Shown here piece after piece: positions 36,424 through 49,897 of a stretch of 64,000 nucleotides of DNA (positions are counted from its first letter, which is position 1; each line of letters starts with the position of its first letter). The DNA lies in contig CM075676.1 in the NCBI GenBank assembly GCA_037962975.1, forward strand, positions 97,100,001 through 97,164,000, given 5' to 3'. Under the pieces are notes generated by a model. That model ran no database searches, was not told where the DNA came from, and worked only from the letters and a program-made list of their open reading frames with translations. A program made the translations under genes and the position numbers. This DNA is from Clitoria ternatea. Lineage: Eukaryota; Streptophyta; Magnoliopsida; Fabales; Fabaceae.

Positions 36424-39056
36424 TTTACTATCATAAATATTATCAAGGATGCACCAGACTTTTGATAGTTAAAAAGTTAGAGAGAAAAAGACATCACACA
36501 AGCAATTTATATTGGTTCACTCCCAACACAGAAGCTACATCCAGTACCTTCAAATCTGAAGGATTTTCACTATGTAAAAATTATTTACATAAGATGATGA
36601 GTATTCTTGACTCCAGCCACTCCTGGCTTAAGCACAACCCATGCTTTAGAGTATTCTTGATTCAAGCCATTCATGGCTTGAGCACAACTCATGCTCTGAA
36701 TATTTTTGACTCCAGCTACTCCTGACTTAAGCACGGCTCGTGCCCATACACCAGATCCCTCTAGATTCCTATGAGTATTCTTTTGCAGCACCCACTCCTG
36801 GGACAGACCCAAGTATTCTTTCACAAGCCACTCTTGGCTCAAACCCTGAGTATTCTTTCAAAAGCCTCTTTAAGCCAATAGTGTTTCCCATACTAACAGA
36901 GTCTGGCAACACACCAGACATGTGCTACAAGAGGATTGGAAGAATTATTACAAACAAAATAAATAAACCTTCTAACTTAGCTAAGCTAAGTGATTAACCA
37001 CATGAGTGAGTTTGTAAAGAAAGAGAAAAGACTTATTCATTCAGTAGACTCACTACCTGTGTAATATGAAAGATAAGTATAAATGGTACTGAGTCTGAAA
37101 GCATGACCAGAGATGATATACTCGTAGAAGAGTATAGAGATATGGCCTGATGGCATATCTCTGGTTGCTATGGCTTCTGGGAAGGAGAGGATTACTAATA
37201 GCGAGCTTTCTTTTCCTTCATGGCAATTCTTCTTGGTCTGATGCTCGTTCATGATTTTTCTTCTTCTTCTATCACACTGTTCTTAACGTGTTCTAGCTCA
37301 TGTTTTTCTTTTCATATGCTCTCTCTCTTTTTCAATCTTCTTTTTATACTCTATTATGCTTCAGCTCTCCACTTTATTTTTTCTCTCTTCTTCTTTTTTT
37401 CTATATCTTCAAGAGTTCTTGATGAAGAGATTGATTATGCTTATATAGAATCATTTTGTTGAGCTCAGGGAGAGGCTATCAATTATACGACTCTTAAGAG
37501 AGTTATTATACAAGGAACAAAAGTCTTTCTGGTTGGAGTAGCACAAAGGGCAAAGCTTTTATTGTCAAGAAGAGACGTTCTGAGCACGCAATTGTAGAAT
37601 AGGGAGCATTGAGATATGTGCAAGCATCGACAGGGTAGAAGTAGCGTAAATATCACAAAGGAAGAAGCTTTTATTCAGAGAATCTCTGAATCCATAAGGC
37701 ACAGGTGAAAGGCTTGACGCTATTAGGATAAATCAGAATCTTCCTTGCTTGGTCATTCTTTTTCTCGCGAGTCTTTACTTTAAAGCGCTGATGAAGATGT
37801 TTTCTGACCATTGAAGTTCTTTGGACTAGACTCGTACAGGAACTACCATTTAGAGGATTCTGGATCAGGTAAGGCACAAATATTTAGAGGCCTTCACACG
37901 ATCTGGGAGCTTGAAGCACATGTGAGAACAGGATCTAATGTTTTCACAAACTCTGAGGTATGAGATATAAGCTTTTCTGCTCTGGGTCTAGTAAAACATT
38001 CAGATGCAAAGATCTTTCTCCTTGAGGCGAAATTTCTAAATCTCAAGACTTTTTTTGTCTTCGATTAAAGGATTTATGTTGTGACCAAACTTTTATAAAA
38101 GTCCTTCCAGACTTTTGACACACAGACCCCCCTATTCTTTTATAACGAAGTTCTTATGTTTCCTGAAAGACTTAAACGCAATCAAATAATAACATGATAT
38201 GACTTGATTTAAATTAAAATACGCGCGCGATGTTAGTTATCAACAAATTTTAAGATAATTTTGAGTCTTCTTAACTCTTACAGTTGTGATAAATTAGCAT
38301 CAATTATTCAACCAATTATCATATATTGGACAAGTCCCTATAAACTGACAACCTTTACATAAATAATTGAAATTACAACAAAACCAGTGTGCCAGGGTCC
38401 TAACAATGAAATGGTGTTAAAAAAATTAAAGAAAATCCACTTATAGTAAATTGTAAGGTGTGAATTTGTCTTGTTACTTGATGTAGATTATACTTTTAAG
38501 TCTGGTCTAGAAGCTTAAATTATCTTGATAGACTTATAAAAAAACTTAATTAACATTAAAACCAATAAAAATACCTTTAAACAAATACTAAATATCAATT
38601 AACTCATCTTATATAAATAAATGAGCCTCTAAAAAGATAACAACATACACAAACTATATTTAATTATCAATTTTACATATTTAAGTTAATTTTAACATAT
38701 TTTGATCTTATAAATTTAACTTTATGCGTAGAAAAATATTATATGTATTTATAAAACATTATATCATAAATTATGGTTTATTATATAAAAGTTAAATTTC
38801 ACTGACCGTATGGGTTGAAAACGTTTTTTTCAAAAGCCAAAACTCAACTTCTTTAATTATATAGACTTTCAGAAAGTCTTAACCTAACCTTATTATTAAA
38901 ATTAAACATTAAATATTATTATTAAACTTAACTTTAAATAAGCTAGATATTAAGCCTCAAACAAACAGTCTCACATACTTTCATCCCTAATAAATATCAT
39001 AGTAAACATTATTTACAAGTGTCTCAGAGCTCTTAATATTACAAAAATTCTTTTTT
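36424..39056. repeat. Tandem duplication, copy 2
   Basis: It matches 32711-36423 in order. It holds the partial GTTGT solo LTR (to 38282, then GTTGT at 38283-38287), the host LTR end (TAACA at 38401-38405) and the repeat F remainder. The junction lies in a T-rich stretch shared by both ends (TTTTTTACTATCAT against TTTTTTATCACTATTCAT), consistent with unequal exchange at microhomology. Confidence 0.8.
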
Positions 39057-39160
39057 TATCACTATTCATAATAAATTTTGACATTGAGTCTCCTTTGTCT
39101 ATAGGCCCTAGGGTTCACCCACCTCGCCTGCTCCTCAGGGTCAGGCTTAACCATGAAACA
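38406..39160. repeat. Repeat F, copy C
   Basis: From ATGAAATGGTGTTAAAA to CCTGCTCCTCAGGGTC. It is collinear with copies A and B, and carries the empty site for the AAAAG solo LTR at 38787-38791. Confidence 0.65.
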
Positions 39161-42100
39161 TTTAAATTTGGGACCCACAAATTTATTTTCTTAGTTGCTT
39201 ATAGAAGCAACTTTGAAGCATGCAATACCGCTATGTATTTCTTTCTACTACTTTTTACTGAAGAATTGCATCATGCAGAAATGAGAGAGTTAAGTTAATG
39301 ATGCTCTTTTCAATGGTATACTTAAAAAAAACTTGGATTGATTCAACTGGTATAGTTAGACAGGTAGTTAATGATTTAATTGGATCGAGCTAATTATCAA
39401 ACCAGAATATAAATCAGTAGTCTAGCTAGTTGAACTAGATCACTCAGGCAGTTAAATTAGTAGTCTAACTGATTAAATTAATTATTCAACTGGTTAAATC
39501 AAATAATTATATTAAATAATTAACTTATACTTTTAAAAAGTTTTAATATATTTTTAACCGATGATTTATTGTGTGTCGATTGACTAATACGCCCACCAAG
39601 TTTATAACCATTCATTTTAACAAAAAAATTATATTTCAGTTATATTACAATTTTAACTTAGGTGTTGTGTTTGAAAAGGTTTTTATTAAAGCAATAAAGA
39701 AACAAGAATGTCATGATGAACTATAAGTACTAAAAGTAACGGCAAAAATATCCCAAATAGGGAGAGACCAAACTTCAAAATTGAGGCGCACACAAATAAC
39801 ATAACTCTATCCGGAACATGACGTATGGCCCACAAACAATTTGGAACATAGGAAAGGCTTTTCTGAAACATTAATAATAAGACCGCAAATAATAATAATT
39901 TTCTACGATGAGGAAGTAAGCTACGTATACGGTTTGTAAATCACTCCTGTGCACGTTTGATGGTAGTGTCAATGCTGTCTCTGATGGGGACTTCATTAGA
40001 AATTATCAAGTGATACAGGGTAATTCCAAAATTATGGTACTTTTCGAAATTGGCAATGGGGCCATTGCTTTTCAGCTACATGACACTCTCTCTGACCGTG
40101 TTATGGTGGGTGCAGAACTTTCATGGGCAAGCCTAATTTCATATGGACACCAATTGTTTTTCTTTTGTGGGCGTTGCCATTCCAATCATTGTAAGCTCAC
40201 TCATCTAACTTTGTGGAGATATTAGTTACAAGACAAATTTAAATTAATCTTGCTAATTCATAACCATTTCGATCCCACTACAAAGTCAATTCATAATTGG
40301 ATCCACTAATTCCCACCCAACTGTGAAATCTTAACTTTAATAAGAATAGCTTAAATACAATAGTACATATATAATCTTGACTTAGTAACCTCACAAAAAT
40401 TTACAACGTATGTTTCAAGAACCGGCATGGTACATATATATTATTCATCTAGTTAAAGATAACTTAGATCGTATATTCTTTTTTACATAAGTTTAGTGAG
40501 GATATCTCATGTGTGTTTCTCCATTTATCCTATGAGAAATAAATGGATTTTGTTATTATTCTTACAACCTGGTTGGATTCAATCTCTAAGGGGCATTTAT
40601 AATTAGTTAAGGATATTAATGATCAAATTTAAGGATTAAAAAATGCGTACCCAACTCAAGTAAATTGAATTATTAATATTTATAGAATTTGAGGGTAAAC
40701 TTTTGTTACGATATTATCAATACATTTTATGGAATTTATGGAAAATCTGCTACTAATGCAATAATTCTTAATACATTCACACATTATATTTATCGGCTAA
40801 ACCTTGATTAATGATATGAAATCTTACACAATAAGTTACTCTTATGCATTCATTAGGAATACAAGACTTAAAAGCTTATATATTAATATAGGTCATCGGT
40901 TAGATTTTTTCATTTTCATAACTTTGTTTTTTCAACTACATAATAAATGTGATTAGAGGATTAGACTAACATTATGTAATAGCCGTGTTGTCGTGTACAT
41001 GATCTCGTGTACTATATTCACGGATATAAACTTTGAAATTTCATCCTTGTGTGTTAAAAAGATGTTTTGATCTGAAGGGAATCAACCTTGTGAAATTTAA
41101 AACTTGACGTAAAACAACTTAGGATTAATTATAAGCAAACAATGTTACATTAAATAGAGTGCTGACATGTTTAAAACAGACCATAAAAGACTCAAATATG
41201 TAATTAATATTTATTATAAAACAAATTAAAATTATTAGATTTGTGTAGGCATGTATTATTTCATTTGCGTTTAAATAACTCATCAATGTAATATCTCGGC
41301 TTGACCTTTTAGGTTGGCTTTAGGTCTTGTTTTTATTTGTGTTTGTTATTGGTTTTATTCTTTTTTCTTTTTACGTCACCGTTTCTTTCTTAAGCATATT
41401 TTTACTTGGATTTTTCAATTACTTTTTTTTATGCATATTATATTAAAATTTGGGTATGAACTCATGCAGAGAGGTATATAAGTTAATAAATTTAACCTTA
41501 AAAGATTGTTTGTCCAAAGATACTTGAATATTTAAGACTCATAAATATCTTACTTATATTTCATTTTATTTATGTCTCACCCTCCAATATAAAACTTCTC
41601 CATCAAATTAATTTTGGAGTCATGTAGTATGTTTTCTCTATGCAAACAAATGGTAGAGCATTAGATGCGAACAATATTAATTAGAAGTATTATTTAGAGG
41701 TGGTGGTGTTCTATTCGATTGGAAAATAAAATATCATTAAATTTAATTTGATATGATGAAATGTGACTCGAATTGGATATGTTATTTTTTTTTTAACATA
41801 TATATAATAGTTTTGTTTTTTTAATTTTAGACAAACTAATAGAAATATTTTATAAGTTCAAATTTTTACTAGATATTGTTTAAGATATTATAGAATTTTT
41901 TTAAAAATGTTTTAGTTGATACTAATTTTATATTTAATATTATTTGTAATATTTTATTAAAGCAATACAATGTATCATTGAAGAATAAAACCAAAAAATA
42001 AAATTAATATAAATATATAGTAGTGTTTGCGATATTGGTCGGATTGGAAAATTGATTGTTTGATTTTGCATGCTCTACTCGCAAAATGCAGAGAGACTTT

Positions 42101-45100
42101 CAAGGGCAAATCCTAGTTGGTTGGTCGCATAAAAAATTATGATTTTTTTTTATTTTTTCGGTTATTGATTTTAGGTTTGCGACTTTTTTTTAATCAATTG
42201 AACGACTTTAGATCAATTGATCAACAACTTTAATATTATTCACTTTATCAAGGCTTTTTGTGAAAATTTAATGTTTACGAAAAAAATGTATGATAAGTGG
42301 AGAAAATTTTGACTCCTATAAGATTTTGTTTTTAGAATTTAGCCTTAAAATAATTTTTTTTGTTAGGATTAAGTTATGTTATTAATTTTTAATTGTCATT
42401 TAAGCACTATTTATCCTTTTATTTTTCTATTCCCTTATATTAGTCATCTTCTTTCTTCTATCTACTTTCTTTTTTCTTTTCTTCCCTCACTTGTCTTTCA
42501 TTTTCCTCTTTACCTCATGGTTTGGTAGTGTTATTGGCATGGCATAAGTGATGAAAATACAAGTTTATTTCGACACCTTGAGTCTAAAATCATGTTTGAT
42601 GTGGAGATAACTAGACTATGAAAATTTATCTTCAATAAAATAAAGTATTAATAGATGATTCTAGACTCAAGGTATTGTAACAAATTTGGCTTACAGCATC
42701 TATACCGTATTGATTGCACCTTCAAACAAACCAATGAATGAATATTGAGACTCAAATAAGTATGTAAACAGAGAATAATTATGGTGGTCAACAGCAAATA
42801 CGTTTGCACCTATAAAAAAGGGAAAAGTCTATGTATGAAGTAAACTCGTGATGAAGACATAGAAAATGAAGTGGAAACAACAATGGCTCCAGACCTCTAA
42901 AAAGGAAATAGTTATAGTAAGAGGGTTGCAATAGAGATAATTTAGTTTGGGCAATAAATGGAGGACACGTATGTTGAATAGGTGAAATGGGTAGCAAGAT
43001 ATATTATGGCCCAGGAAATTCATCAAAGGGCCTTATTCGTTATGCCCCCACCACCTTCCGCGGCGACCACAAACATTGATTACTGAAAGTGATGCTTTTT
43101 TTTTTTATGTAGATCATTATGGTTATTTGATAAAGATTCCAAATGAATAAACAAAAATATAAAACAAAGAAGTAGCCACCAAGCTGGGCCATAAGAGAGC
43201 CCTTTACGATTTTTGGTTGACAATAATGCCCTAGTTTTTTGGAGAAAATAATACTTTTTGTTGACAAAAAACTCACATACTTTTTTAAGGCCGATGCCTT
43301 GACAAAAATAATACTTTTCCCCTATGGGTCCAATTGGTTCTTTATGTGACCGTTGTTGGGATAGGTATGGTTTAGATGGTTTCGGTAATGTTTGGTTCCC
43401 GTTTCATAAACGGGACACGGAAGTTCAAAAGGTTAAAAAATATGGGATTTTAACTGTCTTTAACGATGTAAATGACTAATATTAACCTCTAAACAGACAC
43501 GTCATTAAGAAAATAACTAGTATTTGAATAGGTATATTTTAGTTTGCCAAGATGTGTAACCTAAAGATAGAAAAAGGAAACATTAGTGAAATAATACATG
43601 AACAACTAGGACTTAGGATTATGACCAAAGTTTAACTCACCTGATCTACTTTAGGCCAACCCACAACCATTGCCCATTATTGTGTGGAGCCTAGGAACAG
43701 ATGAGCAAAGCAAAAGCAAAAGACAGCTAACACTTATTTGGAATGTGCATAATCCCAATGGTTGTGGGTTGGATTAATTATGATGTTATGATTCATTTAT
43801 CAATCAGATTCGTAACTGAATACGTCATTCCTTTCCCACAAGATTATTGCATGTTTCTTGAAGCCCTGGAACTTTAGATTAATTATTTTTTAAAGCTTTT
43901 GGTACGACTCCGTTGCCACTTGCCATCTCAATGGACATCATTTCACACTACTGCCAATCCTTTACCAAACCTAAAAACTCTTTACGCAAACTAATATTAA
44001 TTTGGTGAGATTAATCAACATTGTTTACGTGATAGGAAAATTAAGTTATTATTTTAAAAGGAAATTTATAAATATTTTTAATTTTAGTGAAATGAAATTG
44101 TATTATGCTTCTAAATTAAAAATATATTGATTATATTAATTCATAATATAATCAAGAGTCACTTATAATTAGTTATGAAGTGGCCCATGTATCGAATTTT
44201 GGATGGTGGCACAGTGGTTTACAGTTTGTACAGAAAAGAAAATAAACATTAAAACCAGAAACAAAAATCAAACCAAACAGCCGCGTTTGATTCCGACCTA
44301 ACTACCCAACTTTTCTTTTATCCTTGCTTTTGATTAATTTAAATCACGGTAAAAAATTTCACACTTATAAATATATTTATAACATATGGTGAAGGATTTG
44401 TACATTCGTTTGGATAAGCATTAAGAAGGATGGAGCTAAAAGCACGTAGAAACATATGTAAAATTTATTCTAGATATATCCACTTCACTTCATCTAAACA
44501 TGAAGGCAAACATACACATTATGGTGGGAGTTAACACTATTCCCATGCCAATTGCTTCATGTTAATTTTCGTGTGTTTTTTTTTCAGTGCAACTTGGAAT
44601 TTGTAGATAGAAACCAAAAATTTATATTTGAAGCTTTGTTGGCTTGTCAATTCTCACGTCCTATGATGATGTCCGTTCATGCATCCCTGTCTCGCATGAA
44701 GCGATATATAACACTGTAAATTGGCAATTCTTTGCTTGATATTGGCAAATTTTGAAGATTAATAATTAAGTGTAGGTTCCTCGCTCCAAAAGATGATGCG
44801 ACATCTTATCATTATTTACTCATAAAGTGTAATTCTATTGTTTTGCAACTACCAAGTTAAGTATTATTGGAGCTAAAGGAAACTACCTGAATAGCTTTAT
44901 GCTTTTAGATTAAAGGACTTTAATTATTTATTGTGTTTGCGTTTGCTTGTCTAGTGTTGGATTGGATGGTTACTAAGTAGGGCATGCATGAAAGGCTGAT
45001 AGTTTCAATTCCATAATTTTTTAGCTACTAGGGAAACTTGGGAATTTGTTACAGTTACTACAAGCTAAAATTTAAGGAAGTTCATTCATTGCTCTTTCAG

Positions 45101-45247
45101 ATGAAAAATAATCCATATAAAGGGATTTACATAACATAGGTTGCCCTAATTAAATCTGGGCCTATTAGTAAGAAACCTAAATAAAGTCTTTGAGCCAAGT
45201 TGGTCTTTTTGCCACCCTTTTGGGCCTGCTAGGGGCCTGTTCGGTAT
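39161..45247. other. AT-rich intergenic DNA, no gene recognised
   Basis: I find no ORF above about 80 codons, no retroelement protein remains, and no LTR ends with duplications. Two small open frames (40010-40225 forward; 39686-39871 reverse, hydrophobic) have no recognisable domain or good context. Visible structures are repeated AACTGGT words at about 39340-39500, a pyrimidine-rich tract at about 42420-42510, and a 17-base inverted repeat at 43656-43672 and 43756-43772. This is the least repetitive-looking part of the window and could hold an unrecognised gene fragment. Confidence 0.6.
43656..43772. repeat. Inverted repeat with 17-base perfect arms
   Basis: CCAACCCACAACCATTG (43656-43672) and its exact complement CAATGGTTGTGGGTTGG (43756-43772) enclose 83 bases. 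The similarity continues weakly into the loop. It could be a short hairpin or the ends of a small decayed transposon; neither is proven. Confidence 0.7.
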
Positions 45248-45901
45248 TGTAACTTCCTATTTTCTACTCAAATAGAAAATAAATATTAATATATCTTTAA
45301 TGAGAAAACACTTATTGTTAGTTAGTTAATTTTTAACTAATTAATATTTTTATAAAATTTTGGTACTTATATTTAATTAATTTTTTAAAATAATAAAATA
45401 ATAATAAAATAAAAATATACATATTGAATGAAGATTTTAAAATGATTTAATTAGTATTCACTAATTAAAAAAATTATATTAAGAATTTTTAATATCTTTA
45501 TTATTCACAATTTTTATTTTATGTTTTTATATTTATATTTTTACATATTTAAGATTTAACTCTTATTAGAATTTTGAAATAAAAATTTGAAGGAATTAGA
45601 ATATGATTCTTTAGAACTTTTTGATCTATGCATTATTTATGATTTTCTAAAATTTTTTGAATTTTTTAAATATTTAAGAAAATGACCAAAATACCCTTAA
45701 CATTTTATCTAATAACCAAAATGTCACTGCCGACATCATCGCTTACTTAGTGCTTACATCATCGGTTGGTAAATACTTACATCATAAATAGTCACCGGTT
45801 GGTAAATACTTACATCATGAATAGTCACCGATTGGTAAATACTTACATCATGAATAGTAAAATAAATAATTAAGTAATCTTAAATAGTAACATTCTCTTC
45901 C

Positions 45902-45909
45902 TATAAATA
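45902..45909 (+). promoter_or_regulatory. TATA box of family G copy 2
   Basis: TATAAATA in CCTATAAATAGATGG, about 655 bases from the LTR start. It is conserved in copy 3 (61290-61297, reverse) and copy 1 (30337-30344, reverse). Confidence 0.65.
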
Positions 45910-46149
45910 GATGGCCCATTTACAACATTTACACACCAAAATTAGAGAAAGAATCTAGAGAGATAGTGCTTAAAAAATTAATGGGAAGTAAATTCTTTTG
46001 GTAAAAAGAGATTCTGCCGGAGGTGTAAGGTAATAACATCTTTCTTCTATATTCTTTTTATGATTATTTAGTTTATTCTTTTTAGCACTCTTAAACCATT
46101 AATATACTAGTACTATTATGAATAAGTTACTACGGTAAAAATAAATTAC

Positions 46150-46550
46150 CACTATGTTATTTTTATGATTTATTGTTCCTATTCACTGTTTACTATTACT
46201 ATTCACACTTTACCATTTACTGTTATTATTCAAAATTTATTATTTACCGTTATTATTCAAAATTTATTAGTTACTGTTACTATTCAAAATTTACTATTTA
46301 CCATTACTATTCAAAATTTACTATTTACAGTTACTATTCAAAATTTACTATTTACTATTTACCATTACAATTCAAAATTTACTATTTACCATTTCTATTC
46401 ATGATTTATCATTTACCGCTACCATTCACGATTTACTATTTATCATTACTATTCAAAAAAATTACTATTTACCGTTACTATTGATGATTTATTATTTACC
46501 GTTACTATTTACTATTACTATGCATAATTACCATTTATCATTTCTGATAG
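46150..46550. repeat. TTACTATTCAAAATTTACTATTTACC tandem array
   Basis: A unit of about 24 bases repeats some fifteen times with point changes. Open frames through it (79 and 103 codons) are repeat artefacts. The inverted partner lies at 49270-49562 plus 60915-61040, and the Tat element landed inside that partner array. Confidence 0.88.
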
Positions 46551-48116
46551 TAATCTTAATTTTCATCGTATGTCTATATTAAAATAAATTAGTATTAATA
46601 TTTTTTTAGAACTCGAAGGCACAAAGCGAATTCACTTTTGGTAGCAATTCTAGGAAAGGGGGAGTAGGATAAAAATATAATATGAAAAGACATAAGAATA
46701 ATGGGAGGAGTCCCCTGCTCCTTTTAAATTTAATAATATTATTATTTTAAAATAATAAATTTTAAATTAAGTATCTTGTGTAACTTACTCTGAAATACCT
46801 ATGCAAGAACCTAGACTTTTATAACCTATACGAACTGGACTGAACCTATGCAAGGACTTGGACTTTTATATCCTATATGGATCAAACTAAACCTATGTAA
46901 GGACTTGGATTATTATGACCTATTTGGACTTACATAGACCTGTGCGAGGAATGGACTATAAAGACTTAAAAATTAAGTTTATTAACTCAAATAACCATTA
47001 AACTTTAAATTATGATATTTATGAAAGATAAGTAATTTATTTGATTTGATTATGATTGATAAATTGATTGTGATTGACAATATTTGATCGTGAGTGATGA
47101 TATTTAATTGTGATTGACAATATGTAGTTGTGATTGATGACTTTGTGATATGGAGTTTGAGCATATAGCAAGTATGACGAAAAGTTAAAACTCAGTAAGA
47201 ATTTTTTTATCTTACTCTTTAAATTTTTATTCTAAGAGAAAGTATTTTATAATTATTTTTGTATTTTATTTCTTCTTAGAAATTATTTTCATTAACTTTA
47301 TTTTTAATCTTTAGAATGAAATCTAGTATTAGAGAGAAGCTATTTTATAAAAATTAAAGGTTGAGATAATTAATTCTTGAATTAAAGAAATTTTTTATAG
47401 TTTTAAGTATTCTTAGTTAATGATTTTAAAAATTATTTTCTTTTAGTAATGAGAAGTTTAAAATAAATTATTTTGCTTTTCCCCAATGAAATAACTAAAG
47501 GATATTTTGTCATAATTGAGATTTCTAAATTCAATCTAGTTAAGATTCAATTTGAGAAAGATTATGTAAATATGTGAAGTTTTCTAAGAGAAAGTTTTGA
47601 AATATTTAAGGCTTGGAAACTCAATTTTGATGAGATCTGAATTCGAAGACTGAACTAAATTTATTTCTGTATAACAGAAGTTCAAAGAAGAACTTATGGG
47701 AATGTACATTTTATTGAGATGATTTGTGAACCTTTATGGTATTTAATAATTGAGTTTCTAAAAGCCTTAACCAACTAAATATGCGAGTAGTTCATGCATC
47801 ACGAATCATTAAAGAGAAATGAGACGTGATATTGTATGGGGACGGATTATAGAAACCGAAGATACATTAGAGGAGACTTAATTTCAAGCCTTGGGATGAG
47901 AGGGTATGAAATGATGCTTCAGGTGACCTGGGGTCGCTCCCTAGTGTCGGGTACTTTCACAATAAAAACCTTCTCAATCTGACTAGTCTCTAAGTGTTTC
48001 CATGCTAGTTGAGCTATTCATATGCCATAAAGGCATTTATGTTATTATTATCCGAAATTATAGAACAGTGTAAACTCCTGGTTGGCCCAGTGTAAATTAA
48101 AACTTTAAGGGTCTAC

Positions 48117-48176
48117 ATGCAAATTAAACCTTCTCAATCTGACTAGTCTCATTCAGTTTATGCAAATTAAACCTCC
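48117..48176. other. Templated filler at the inverted-LTR junction
   Basis: A 25-base block at 48126-48150 is an exact copy of 47966-47990. A 15-base block ATGCAAATTAAACCT occurs at 48117-48131 and again at 48160-48174. Such patchwork at a junction is typical of template switching during break repair. Right after it the reverse-oriented copy 3 begins. Confidence 0.8.
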
Positions 48177-49678
48177 TTTGAATTCAGATCTCACCAAAAT
48201 TGAGTTTCCAAGCCTTAAATATTTCAAAACGTTTTCTTAGAAAACTTCGCATATTTACATAATCTTTCTCAAATTGAATCTTAACTAGATTGAGTTTAGA
48301 AATCTCGATTATGATAAAATATCCTTTAGTTATTTCGTTGTGGAAAACCAAAATAATTTATTTTAAACTTCTGATTACTAAAAGAAAATAATTTTTAAAA
48401 TCATTAACTAACAATACTTAAAACTATAAAAAATTTCTTTAATTCAGTAATTAATTATCTCAACTTTTAATTTTCATAAAATAACTTCTCTCTAATACTA
48501 GATTTCATTCTAAAGATTAAAAATAAAGTTAATGAAAATAATTTCTAAAAAAAATAAAATACAAAAATAATTATAAAATACTTTCTCTTAGAATAAAAAT
48601 TTAAAGAGTAAGGTAAAAAAATTCTTTCTGAGTTTTAACTTTCTGTCATGCTTGTTATATGCTCAAACTCCATATCACAAGGTCATCAATCACAACCAAA
48701 TATTATCAATCACAATTAAATATCATCACTCACGATCAAATATTGTTAATCACAATCAATTTATCAATCATAATCAAATCAAATAAATAACTTATCATTC
48801 ATAAATATCATAATTTAAAGTTTAATGGTTATTTGAGTTAATAAACTTAATTTTTAAGTCTTTATAGTCCTTCCTCGTATAGGTCTATGTGAGTCCAAAT
48901 AGGTCATAATAATCCAAGTCCTTGCATAGGTTTAGTTCGATCCATATAGGATATAAAAGTCCAAGTCCTTACATAGGTTTAGTCCAGCTCGTATAGGTTA
49001 TAAAACTCCAGGTCCTTGCACAGGTATTTCAGAGTAAGTTACACAAGATACTTAATTTAAAATTTATTATTTTAAAATAATATTATTATTAAATTTAAAA
49101 GGAGTAGGAGACTCCTCCCATTATTCTTATGTCTTTTCATATTATATTTTTATCTCACTCCCCCTTACCTGGAATTGCTACCAAAAGTGAATTCGCTATG
49201 TGCCTCCGAGTTTTAAAAAAAATATTAATACTACTTTATTTTAGTATAGGCATATGATGAAAATCAAGATTACTATCAGAAATGATAAATAGTAATTATG
49301 TATAGTAATAGTAAATAGTAACGGTAAATAATAAATCATCAATAGTAACAGTAAATAGTAATTTTTTGAATGATAATGGTAAATAGTAAATCGTAAATAG
49401 TAACAGTAAATAGTAAATTTTGAATAGTTGCAGTAAATGATAAATCATGAATAGAAATGGTAAATAGTAATTTTTGAATAGTAATAGTAAATAGTAAATT
49501 TTGAATAGTAACGATAAATAGTAAATTTTGAATAATAACAGTAAATAGTAAATTTTGAATAGTGAACTGTTGTAATCGCATGTTTCAATTTTAGAACCGT
49601 CGACGAGATTCATCTAACGGCTGCAAACACATCTTCGAAATTTCTGAGGATTCGCTTATTTTCCCCCCAAGCCATGCC

Positions 49679-49686
49679 TATAAATA
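49679..49686 (+). promoter_or_regulatory. TATA box of the opposite-strand gene in the Tat element
   Basis: TATAAATA in GCCTATAAATAGG, 219 bases before the chosen start codon. Transcription would begin near 49710. It indicates a promoter separate from the LTR, driving the strand opposite to gag-pol. Confidence 0.65.
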
Positions 49687-49897
49687 GGTAAACTCTCAGA
49701 AGGGGAATGTTTTGCTTCATCTCTCTGTTCGTATTTGTTTGCTGAAAGTGTTTTTGCTATTCTTTTGCAAGTTCACTGGTGTTTGGAGTTCTTCTATCTT
49801 TCAGAAGCTTAAGGTACTTGCTTCTTCTTCTTCTTTGCTTCTTCATTTCCTTTGGGTTAGCTTTGTTTCCCCTTATTGTGTGTTTGTAAAAAGGAAG

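Larger units (their letters stand above)
45248..48118 (+). repeat. LTR family G, copy 2 (forward, 3' end missing)
   Basis: It starts TGTAACTTCC. A 33-base repeat (TTGGTAAATACTTACATCAT words) lies at about 45765-45860, the TATA box at 45902-45909 and the ATAGTAAAT-type array at about 46150-46550. A GTAAGGACTTGGA-type repeat lies at about 46800-46940. It breaks off near 48118, where the full copy at 27557-31246 would go on for about 0.7 kb. Bases 45248-47648 form the left arm of a long inverted repeat with copy 3. Confidence 0.8.

Noticed and set aside
39686..39871. Hydrophobic 61-codon reverse frame as a membrane peptide
   Set aside because: Short, no homologue recognised, AT-rich surroundings; chance is the better explanation.
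40010..40225. Possible small host gene or gene fragment
   Set aside because: Only 71 codons, no recognisable domain, no splice or promoter context that I can support.
46165..46484. 79- and 103-codon frames rich in Ile, Tyr and Leu
   Set aside because: They are translations of the ATAGTAAAT tandem array in family G LTRs.
49712..49897. N-terminal signal peptide on the antisense Tat protein
   Set aside because: The extra ATG at 49712 lies at the expected transcription start, so this stretch is more likely 5' leader; not excluded.
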